DNA of 64,000 nt from Isochrysis galbana (lineage: Eukaryota > Haptophyta > Isochrysidales > Isochrysidaceae), in the NCBI GenBank assembly GCA_018136815.1, contig CM030939.1:2550808-2614807 (forward strand), given 5' to 3'. Numbering within the stretch: the first letter of the stretch is position 1; every line of letters starts with the position of its first letter. The notes under the pieces were generated by a model, which searched no databases, had not been told where the DNA came from, and saw only the letters and a list, made by a program, of their open reading frames with translations. Position numbers and translations under genes: made by a program. Below, one piece after another: positions 20,781 to 30,500 of the stretch.

Positions 20781-22688
20781 ATGGCGGCGCTCCCGCAGAC
20801 ATCGCCAGCGGCAGAGCTGCGGACCACGAGGCGGCTGACGCCGCGCGGCGAGCGGGCCCTCTCCACTCAAGAGGTCGCCGAGATGGCGCGCCGTGAGCTT
20901 CAGGCCTTCCTTGAGCAGAGCAGCCGCTTGCCGCGGTCGCAGTTGCCGCAGAGGTTTCGGCAGCTGCTTCCGATTCCTCGGCAGCTGGAGGATGACAGGG
21001 CGTTGGGGAATGTCTCGCCATCTCGTCCCAGCATCCTTGACGTCCACGACATCCACAACCCGCTAGAGAGCGGTTCGCTCCTGCTGCAATTGCGCCACAC
21101 TCCACGCAAGCCGAGGCCGCTTGCAAAGAATTCTTCCCCTTGCACTCTGCAGCGCCTAATAACAGACAAATCTGCCGAATGGGTGGCAAGTACCGATGTG
21201 GTCGCCTCTCCTAGGCCGCAGGCGCTGTCCGCGCAAAAAGAGTTGCACCAATCCAAATTAAAGTTTCGAGGCCGTCCCGAGAGTAATACCTCACAGATAT
21301 CTCCAGCGCATGCTGTCGTCGCTCCATCCGCTTCAGAGGAGCATCAGGTGAAAGCAGTCCCCTTGCAATGTATCCTGCAAGGTGCTGCTACATCCTCCGG
21401 CGATAGCGAGGCACAGGCTGCCTTCGACACCACATGGGTTGTCTTCCCCCCACCAGTGCCTCCACCAGTTGAGCTGTCCACTACATCGGAGAAGGGAGGC
21501 ATTGATCCCAACCTTATGCGCAGCCTCTCGCGAATTAAATTTCTACGAGGGCTATCACCAATAGCGCTGGAGCAGGTTGGGCGACTAGGGCGAGTGCGCG
21601 AATACCCGCGCTATTCTTCACTAGCCAAGGAAGGGCTGATGAGCGGAACATTCTTTGGCCTCATCTTCGGCAAGCTGATGGCGGCATCGACACGCCGCCG
21701 CTCGAGTGTCGACGAGACCGCACCTCGCAAGCTTCACGCTGAGTTGGGCGACAACTTTGGCGAGGATTGCCTTGTGAACGAATCGCTCAGAGAGGAATCG
21801 ATTGGTGCACTCACAGATGTGCGAGTATTTGTTCTGACTCGCGCCGAGCTCCTCCGCGCTCCATCTGGGGTACTCAAGGAGCTCCGCATGACGTCACAAT
21901 GGGCTGTAGCCCAGAAAACAGCCGTTTTGAAGCTTATTCCTGGGCTGCTGTATTGGGGCCAGCTAGATGCGCGCAGGCAGGATGCCATCGCCGGAATGCT
22001 CGAAGTGATCCACGTGGATGCTGGCACTACGATATTCTATGAAGGGTCGACCGTGGACGTCACTGGCCCAGATGCCACATCCCGTTTCTTTTACATCTTC
22101 CTTGATGGCCACATTCGCATGTCTAGGCTGGCCAAGGACAAGCCACCGATCGACTATACTCCCGAATCGACCGGCAACGATGGGGGGATGGGATTGGTAC
22201 GCCCGTGGTTTGGCGAGTACGCCTTGTGGTTCTCCAAGCCGAGGAACGCGACTGCTGTCGCCCTTGCGCCGTCACGATTGCTAGGGATGCACTCCTCTCA
22301 TTTCGCAGCGTTCTTGGAATTGGTACCCGACTTCCTGTCCTCCTCCTCGTTTGCGGCCGGGCGTCGCCGATCTCTAGCCAACACATTCCTCAAGGCCGGC
22401 ACAGTTTCGAATGAAAGCGTGGGCGTGGTAGCCGCTGCAGCACTGAGGTGGGCGTCGCAAGGAGGCTTGAGATCCGGTGCAGGTTGCACGGGACTCCAAA
22501 CCCATAAGATCCGCGCTAGACTATCAGTCTTTGCGGAACGATGGGAACGAATGGTGTGTGCCATGTTGCTGAGTTCGGCCGCGCGCGGAGCGAATTGGGA
22601 GAGCAGGCATCGCGTGAAAAGCCAACGAACGTTCTCGCTGCGCGTTGAGGACTTCAACAACCACCCGAGTCGTGTTGAATGTTCTTGA
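20781..22688 (+). CDS. Protein with two cyclic-nucleotide-binding (CNB) domains
   Basis: A predicted cAMP/cGMP-responsive protein of 635 residues in one exon. The frame is open upstream to 20502; I chose ATG 20781 because it follows the pyrimidine leader, and upstream codons are low-complexity. Residues 1-240 are a Pro/Ser/Arg-rich region with no known fold. A first CNB-like domain starts at MRSLSRIKFLRGLSPIALEQ and includes ELGDNFGEDCLVNES. It is degenerate, with a long insertion (AASTRRRSSVDETAPRK) and no clear phosphate-binding arginine. A second domain follows (LKLIPGLLYWGQLDARRQDA). Its phosphate-binding cassette FGEYALWFSKPRNATAVAL keeps the FGE and the PR-A-T core, so it should bind nucleotide. 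The C-terminal 110 residues are unassigned. No kinase or channel domain is attached, so it may be a regulatory or anchoring subunit. Confidence 0.8.
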   Translation: MAALPQTSPAAELRTTRRLTPRGERALSTQEVAEMARRELQAFLEQSSRLPRSQLPQRFRQLLPIPRQLEDDRALGNVSPSRPSILDVHDIHNPLESGSLLLQLRHTPRKPRPLAKNSSPCTLQRLITDKSAEWVASTDVVASPRPQALSAQKELHQSKLKFRGRPESNTSQISPAHAVVAPSASEEHQVKAVPLQCILQGAATSSGDSEAQAAFDTTWVVFPPPVPPPVELSTTSEKGGIDPNLMRSLSRIKFLRGLSPIALEQVGRLGRVREYPRYSSLAKEGLMSGTFFGLIFGKLMAASTRRRSSVDETAPRKLHAELGDNFGEDCLVNESLREESIGALTDVRVFVLTRAELLRAPSGVLKELRMTSQWAVAQKTAVLKLIPGLLYWGQLDARRQDAIAGMLEVIHVDAGTTIFYEGSTVDVTGPDATSRFFYIFLDGHIRMSRLAKDKPPIDYTPESTGNDGGMGLVRPWFGEYALWFSKPRNATAVALAPSRLLGMHSSHFAAFLELVPDFLSSSSFAAGRRRSLANTFLKAGTVSNESVGVVAAAALRWASQGGLRSGAGCTGLQTHKIRARLSVFAERWERMVCAMLLSSAARGANWESRHRVKSQRTFSLRVEDFNNHPSRVECS

Positions 22689-24085
22689 AGGGCATGTTGC
22701 GCCGACCCCGCATTGTGAGTCTTTGTAGCGGGGCGCGTATGTTTCTAAGCCTCTCCCCGATTGTGTCCAAGCGTGGAAAGGAAGCAAATGAACGTGAGGA
22801 CACATTACCTATTGGACAACTCGTATGCTATCCAAATTGAGATCAACTATCATTAAAACGATAGGGTCATGAAGCGCGCGCCGCCTCCCTCCTCCCTCCC
22901 TCGCTGCCGCCGCCCTCGCTGAGATGGGACGAACTGCGGATGGACACTCCGCTGTCGCCGAGGCGACCGCGCCTAGACGACACACCCAGCCAGGTGGGCA
23001 CAGGAGCCACCTCACCACGCCCCCGCACCACCGCGAACAGCGCACGCACAGACCTCATGGAGACCACCATGCTGGACTACAACGCCACCCATCTCACCTT
23101 CCACAGCCACATCCACCACACTCCACCAGCGGGACACTCCAATAGGGAAGGCCTCCGGGCCTGGCCCCTACACTGCCGCGGTACCACCCTCGTGCTCGTG
23201 CACGAGGGGCCGGCCCGGCGCCACCAAAAGCCCAGCCCCTCTGAGGGCTGGCACATCATCTGCAATCCGTATTGCAATGTTCTCTGCTGGACCCGAAAGG
23301 TGGGAGCCGGAATCGACGCAAGCTGGCCACAGATGGGGACACCCGAGTACGAAACAGAGAGCCGCGGCGGAAGCCGCCACGAGAGCGAACGCGAGACACA
23401 CCCGCCCCGGGCTACAATGCCCGCACATTCCAACACACCTCACAATGGAAAGGAATAGACAGAAGCACAATCCCACCCTACCTACGCCCCGCCTCGCGTG
23501 AACGGGAGAGGGACGCAAGCAACAAGCCAACACAATACACGCACAGCAATGAACCCCGCCGCGCATCCCACTCACCCTCCTCCGCGCACGTGCGCGCAGG
23601 TAGGCTCGAGCTGCCCGACTTTGCAACGCTGTTGCGCCTGGTAGCAACCTCGCAGCCAGGTGCCTTCCAGGTAGATTCGACATTCGACGCGCCTCGTAGT
23701 GGATGATGTGGCGATTCGACACGGGTGACGACCTCGAGCGTCCCGACGCCTCGAGGGCTCTAAGATTAGATGCTGAGGGATGGATTTTGGAGTCATTCGA
23801 TGTGGATTTGTTGTTTTGCCACCCTTGAACTGTCGAGTGCGGGCGGTTCTGGCTGTGGCTGTCACTGAAGTTGTTGGGTGATTTGGCCATATGGCATATA
23901 TATGGTCCAGGTCCCACCACTTGGAGGAGCGTGTGGCGCGGTCGGCGGCCGCTGAGTCGAAGAAAAGATTTTCAACGAATTTGTCGAGTTTATTCGTGTA
24001 TTCGTTGTGGTGTTGTACCCTTGAGCGGCGTCGTCGAGCGCGCTATGGTTGTAGAAGTTGGGGTGGTCTCTTGGCGGGGGTACCA
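22689..24085. other. No confident gene; possible transposon interior
   Basis: Several overlapping frames occur on both strands, none with a family motif. If the minus-strand LTR-like repeat ending at 24086 is real, the DNA below it (24085 downwards) would be the start of that element's interior. It begins TGGTACCCCCGCC, loosely like a primer-binding site, and carries an Asn/Thr-rich frame (LDDAAQGYNTTTNTRINSTN). This is weak evidence. Confidence 0.3.
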
Positions 24086-24300
24086 TGTTAGAATTTGTAG
24101 TCTTGTAAGAGGTCTTGTTGGCTAGCATCCCTAGCCACATGCATACACCGGAAGAGCCATGCACCAACCGCGCACACCCCTATCGCGGGGTAGGGGCTCC
24201 GTTGCCGATGAGGCACGGTCCCTCAGCACTAGGATTCAACTAGGACAACAAGAAAACTCTGACATGAGGCCTATCCTCCTCTCTCAGTCAGAGGCGGACG
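24086..24300 (-). repeat. LTR-like dispersed repeat, copy 1
   Basis: On the minus strand this block contains GGCAACGGAGCCCCTACCCC, GTGTGCGCGGTTGG, GCATGGCTC and GGCTAGGGATGCTAGC, and ends in AAATTCTAACA. The same run of words occurs on the plus strand at 49025-49190 and 56810-56965. The TGTTAG and CTAACA ends are what one expects of a Ty1/copia-type LTR, but no complete element was found. Confidence 0.55.
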
Positions 24301-24429
24301 AGGCCGCACGAGGGCTAGGGTCAAACTTGCACAGACAAGAAAACTCTGATAGCAAGCCTCGCGGGAAGAGACACGCCCCCTCCCCGCCCCGGCCGGCTCG
24401 GCTTCAGGCCGGCGATGGCGAGCACGGGG

Positions 24430-24583
24430 GCGGCTGGAGCTCTTCCTTCACCTCTCTCTCCCCTGCTCCCTCGCCCTCGCTCTCTCTCCGCATCCTCTGT
24501 GTAGCGGAGGGAGTGAGCACATAGCGGGCCGACGGCGACCTCCGACAACGACGCGCGTGCAAGGGCGAGCTCGCGCAAGCCAA
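24430..24583 (+). promoter_or_regulatory. Pyrimidine-rich leader of the giant repeat gene
   Basis: A C/T-rich tract (CTCTTCCTTCACCTCTCTCT and following, about 24449-24495) lies roughly 90 nt before the ATG at 24584. It is similar to leaders elsewhere in the window. Confidence 0.35.
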
Positions 24584-27500
24584 ATGCTCATGAGGCCAAC
24601 TGTCGAGCGGCGCACACGGCGTGCGGTGCTGCAGCTGTTACGCTGGCTGCGCGGGGCGGCGTTCGACGCGCTTCTCGTTGCGCTTGCGCTCCACCTGCTG
24701 CGAAGCATGCGCCCCGCGCTCAAACGGCTCATCAGCAGTATCGCCAGTACAGTCACGCCCCCGCCCATCGAGGCACCCACCGCAGAGTGGGCGATGCTCG
24801 GGGAAGAGCACGAGCATGAGAGGTGCACGAGCGGCGGAGCTGGGACGGACAACTCGCCGCCCGTATCTCACGAGCATGCTGCGAGTGGAAATGTCATATC
24901 CGACCCGGACTCGCCAAGCCGGCACCTTCTCGCATTTGCTCCGCGGCTTCAGGGTGTTGGATTGGCTCGACCAACCCCGTGTCCGCCCCGGATCTCGCCG
25001 ATGCTCCAGGCGACTCAACCCCCAGTCATCACCAACTTCTGTGCCCCAGTGCAGCTACCGACCCCAGCCACCGCAGGTGCTTCGTCAGAGCCTGCTCCCC
25101 TGCGCCTCACCATGCAGGGGCAGGCTGTCCGAGCGGGGGGAGGGCCCCGGATGGCCCAAACCGCCACCCCAAGTACATTGGTGGGTTGTTTACTCACGTC
25201 GAAAAGTGCGTGCGCCTCTAAAGATTCCTCCTTCGCGGCAAAGGAGATCACAGGGCATTCTCGGTCGGAAGCAACGCGATTGCAAGGTGGGGAGAAGAGA
25301 GAGTCGCGCTGCAAGCGAATCATCGAAGATGAAACAAGGACACTATTGGGAGCTTATGTGGATATTGGAGGTATTCCTCTTCCAGAAGCCACCGTTCAAA
25401 ATGTAGATCATGCTGCAGGTGCAGCAGCAGCAAGGGCGACGAATGAGGAAAGCAAGGAAGCTATGGCCGAACGCAATCCTCAGATGGAGAAGGAGCAGGC
25501 AATGGCCGTGGCGATCGCTCAAATCGCAAAGAGAGCTGCCAATGAGCTCCCCGCAGCAGCGACGGCCGCCAAAGCGATGAGGGAAGAGGGTACACGGACG
25601 CTCACCGCAGTAGAGGCAGCTGCACAAGCCACGATTGAGGATGCTTTTGCGGAGGCGATCACGGAGGCTAACGAAAAGAAGATGCAGGCGGTGGCCGCGG
25701 CGACCGCCGAGAGTGATAGGAGAGTAGACGAGGCGTTCGCCACAGCGGAGGCAGCGATCGCAGAGAAGGAGCAGGCCTTGACCGCGGCGACTTCTGAGAG
25801 CGACAAGAGAGCTTTCGAGGCTCTTGCCTTAGCAGAGAGAAAGTCAGAGGAGGCTGTTATCGCAACGCTTGCGGAGGCCCACGCAGACAATGAGCAGGTT
25901 GTGGCCACGGCGACAGCCGAGAGCGAAAAGAAAGCCGCTGAGGCTTTCGCCGCAGTAGAGGCCAATGTAGCGGAAGCTGTTGCCGCGGCGCTTGCGGAGG
26001 CTCGCACAGAGAAGGACCGGGCGGTGGCCGCGGCGACCGCGGAAAGCGACAAGAAAGCCGCTGAGGCGCTTGGCACAGCGGAGGCCAAGGCAGCCGAGGC
26101 TGTTGCCGCAGCGCTTGCGAAGGCTCGCGCAGAGAAGGAGCAGGCTGTGGCCGCGGCGACCGCCGAGAGCGACAAGAAAGCCGCCGAGGCGCTCGCCGCA
26201 GCGGAGGCTGTTACCGTAGCGCTCGCGGAGGCTCACGCAGAGAAGGAGCTGGCTGTGGTCAATGCCACGGCCGAGAGCGACAAGAAAGCCGCTGCGGCGC
26301 TCGCCGCATCAGAGGCCAAGGCGGCAGAGGCTATTGCCGCAGCGCTTGCGGAGGCTCACGTAGAGAAGGAGCAGGCTGTGGCCGCGGCGATTGCTGAGAG
26401 CGAAAGCAGAGCCGCCGATGCTCTTGCCGCAGCAAAGGCCAAAGCAGCGGAGGCTATTGCCGCAGCACTTGCGGAGGCTCACGCAGAGAAGGAGCAGGCT
26501 GTGGCCGCGGCGACTGGTGAGAGTGACAAGAAAGCCGCCGAAGCGCTCATCGCAGCTGAGGCCAAGTTAGCGGAGGCTGTTGCGGCGGCGCATGCGGAGG
26601 CTCGCGCAGAGAAGGAGCAAGCGGTGGCCACTGCCACCGCGGAGAGCGAGAAGAAAGCTGCCGAAGCGCTCGCCGAATCGGAGGTCAAGGCGGAAGGGGC
26701 TGTTGCCGTAGCGCTTGCGAAGGCTCGCGCAGAGAAGGAGCAGGCGGCGGCCGCGGCGACCGCTGAAAGCGAGAGAAGAGCTGCCGAGGTGCTCGCCGCA
26801 GCAGAGGCCAAAGTAGAGGAGGCCGTTGCCGCCGCGCTGGCGGGGGCTCACGCAGAGAGGGAGCAGGCCGTAGCCGCGGCGACTGCCGAGAGCGCGAAGA
26901 AAGCCGCCGAAGCGCTCGCCGCAGCGGAGGCCAAGGCGGAAGAGGCTGTTGCCGTAGCGCTTGCGGAGGCTCGCGTAGAGAAGGAGCAGGCTGTGGCCGC
27001 GGCGACCGCGGAGAGCGAAAGGAGAGCCGCCGAGACTCTTGCCGCAACGAAGGCTAAGGCAGCGGAGGCTATCGCCGCCGCGCTGGCGGAGGCTCACGCA
27101 GAGAGGGATCAGGCGGTGGCCGCGGCGACCGCCGAGCGCGACAAGAAAGCCGCCGAAGTGCTCGCCGCAGCGGAGGCCAAGGCGGAAGAGGCCGTTGCCG
27201 TAGCGCTTGGGGAGGCTCGCGTAGAGAAGGAGCAGGCTGTGGCCGCGGCGACTGCCGCGAGCGACAAGAAAGCCGCTGAGGCTTTCGCCGCAGCAGAGGC
27301 CAAGGTAGCGGAGGCTGTTGCGGCGGCGCATGCGGAGGCTCGCGCAGAGAAGGAGCAAGCGGTGGCCGCGGCGACCGCCGAGCGCGACAAGAAAGCCGCC
27401 GAAGCGCTCGCCGCAGCGGAGGCCAAGGCGGAAGAGGCCGTTGCCGTAGCGCTTGCGGAGGCTCGCGTAGAGAAGGAGCAGGCTGTGGCCGCGGTGACCG

Positions 27501-30500
27501 CTGAAAGCGAGAGAAGAGCTGCCGAGGTGCTCGCCGCAGCAGAGGCCAAAGTAGAGGAGGCCGTTGCCGCCGCGCTGGCGGGGGCTCACGCAGAGAGGGA
27601 GCAGGCCGTAGCCGCGGCGACTGCCGAGAGCGCGAAGAAAGCCGCCGAAGCGCTCGCCGCAGCGGAGGCCAAGGCGGAAGAGGCTGTTGCCGTAGCGCTT
27701 GCGGAGGCTCGCGTAGAGAAGGAGCAGGCTGTGGCCGCGGCGACCGCGGAGAGCGAAAGGAGAGCCGCCGAGACTCTTGCCGCAACGAAGGCTAAGGCAG
27801 CGGAGGCTATCGCCGCCGCGCTGGCGGAGGCTCACGCAGAGAGGGATCAGGCGGTGGCCGCGGCGACCGCCGAGCGCGACAAGAAAGCCGCCGAAGAGTT
27901 CGCCGCAGCGGAGTTCAAGGCGGAAGAGGCCGTTGCCGTAGCGCTTGCGGAGGCTCGCGTAGAGAAGGAGCAGGCTGTGGCCGCGGCGACCGCGGAGAGC
28001 GATATGAGAGCCGCCGAGACTCTTGCCGCAATGAAGGCTAAGGCAGCGGAGGCTATCGTCGCCACGCTGGCGGAGGCTCACGCAGAGAGGGATCAGGCTG
28101 TGGCCGCGGCGACCGCCGAGCGCGACAAGAAAGCCGCCGAAGTGCTCGCCGCAGCGGAGGCCAAGGCGGAAGAGGCCGTTGCCGTAGCGCTTGGGGAGGC
28201 TCGCGTAGAGAAGGAGCAGGCTGTGGCCGCGGCGACTGCCGCGAGCGACAAGAAAGCCGCTGAGGCTTTCGCCGCAGCAGAGGCCAAGGTAGCGGAGGCT
28301 GTTGCGGCGGCGCATGCGGAGGCTCGCGCAGAGAAGGAGCAAGCGGTGGCCGCTGCCACCGCGGAGAGCGACAAGAAAGCTGCCGAAGCACTCGTCGCAG
28401 CGGAGGCCAAGGCGGAAGAGGCTGTTGCCGTAGCGCTTGCGAAGGCTCGCGCAGAGAAGGAGCAGGCGGTGGCCGCGGCGACCGCTGAAAGTGAGAGAAG
28501 AGCTGCCGAGGTGCTCGCCGCAGCAGAGGCCAAGGTAGAGGAGGTCGTTGCCGCAGCGCTGGCGGAGGCTCACGCAGAGAGGGAGCAGGCTGTGGCTGCG
28601 GCTACCGCCGAGCGCGACAAGAAAGCCGCCGAAGCGCTCGCCGCAGCGGAGGTCAAGGCGGAAGAGGCCGTTGCCGTAGCGCTTGCGAAGGCTCGCGCAG
28701 AGAAGGAGCAGGCGGTGGCCGCGGCGACCGCGGAGAGCAAAAGGAGAGCCGCCGAGACTCTTGCCGCAACGAAGGCTAAGGCAGCGGAGGCTATCGCCGC
28801 CGCGCTGGCGGGGGCTCACGCAGAGAAGGAGCAGGCTGTGGCCGCGGCGACCGCCGAGCGCGACAAGAAAGCCGCCGAAGCGCTCGCCGCAGCGGAGGCC
28901 AAGGCGGAGGAGGCCGTTGCCGTAGCGCTTGCGGAGGCTCGCGTAGAGGAGGAGCAGGCTGTGGCCGCGGTGACTGCCGCGAGCGACAAGAAAGCCGCTG
29001 AGGCTTTCGCCGCAGCAGAGGCCAAGGTAGCGGAGGCTGTTGCGGCGGCGCATGCGGAGGCTCGCGCAGAGAAGGAGCAAGCGGTGGCCGCTGCCACCGC
29101 GGAGAGCGACAAGATAGCTGCCGAAGCGCTCGCTGCAGCGGAGGTCAAGGCGGAAGAGGCCGTTGCCGTAGCGCTTGCGAAGGCTCGCGCAGAGAAGGAG
29201 CAGGCGGCGGCCGCGGCGACCGCTGAAAGCGAGAGAAGAGCTGCCGAGGTGCTCGCCGCAGCAGAGGCCAAGGTAGAGGAGGTCGTTGCCGCAGCGCTGG
29301 CGGAGGCTCACGCAGAGAGGGAGCAGGCTGTGGCTGCGGCTACCGCCGAGCGCGACAAGAAAGCCGCCGAAGCGCTCGCCGCAGCGGAGGTCAAGGCGGA
29401 AGAGGCCGTTGCCGTAGCGCTTGCGAAGGCTCGCGCAGAGAAGGAGCAGGCGGTGGCCGCGGCGACCGCGGAGAGCGAAAGGAGAGCCGCCGAGACTCTT
29501 GCCGCAACGAAGGCTAAGGCAGCGGAGGCTATCGCCGCCGCGCTGGCGGGGGCTCACGTAGAGAGGGATCAGGCTGTGGCCGCGGCGACCGCCGAGCGCG
29601 ACAAGAAAGCCGCCGAAGCGCTCGCCGCAGCGGAGGCCAAGGCGGAGGAGGCCGTTGCCGTAGCGCTTGCGGAGGCTCGCGCAGAGAAGGAGCAGGCTGT
29701 GGCCGCGGTGACTGCCGCGAGCGACAAGAAAGCCGCCGAGGCTTTCGCCGCAGCAGAGGCCAAAGTAGCGGAGGCTGTTGCGGCGGCGCATGCGGAGGCT
29801 CGCGCAGAGAAGGAGCAAGCGGTGGCCACTGCGACCGCCGAAAGCGAGAAGAAAGCCGCTGCGGCGCTCATCGCAGCTGAGGCCAAGTTGGTCGAGGCTG
29901 TTGCCGTAGCGCTCGCGAAGGCTCACGCAGAGAAGGAGCAGGCGGTGGCCGCGGCGACCGCTGAAAGCGAGAGAAGAGCTGCCGAGGTGCTCGCCGCAGC
30001 AGAGGCCAAGGTAGAGGAGGCCGTTGCCGCAGCGCTTGCGGAGTCTCGCGCAGAGAGGGAGCAGGCCGTAGCCGCGGCGACTGCCGAGAGCGCGAAGAAA
30101 GCCGCCGAAGCGCTCGCCGCAGCGGAGGCCAAGGCGGAAGAGGCTGTTGCCGTAGCGCTTGCGGAGGCTCGCGTAGAGAAGGAGCAGGCTGTGGCCGCGG
30201 CGACCGCGGAGAGCGAAAGGAGAGCCGCCGAGGCTCTTGCCGCAACGAAGGCTAAGGCAGCGGAGGCTATCGCCGCCGCGCTGGCGGGGGCTCACGTAGA
30301 GAGGGATCAGGCTGTGGCCGCGGCGACCGCCGAGCGCGACAAGAAAGCCGCCGAAGCGCTCGCCGCAGCGGAGGCCAAGGCGGAGGAGGCTGTTGCCGTA
30401 GCGCTTGCGGAGGCTCGCGTAGAGAAGGAGCAGGCTGTGGCCGCGGTGACTGCCGCGAGCGACAAGAAAGCCGCTGAGGCTTTCGCCGCAGCAGAGGCCC

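Noticed and set aside
23168-23920. 250-codon minus-strand frame
   Set aside because: No motif; Cys/Arg-rich composition and overlap with other equally open frames suggest chance in GC-rich DNA.
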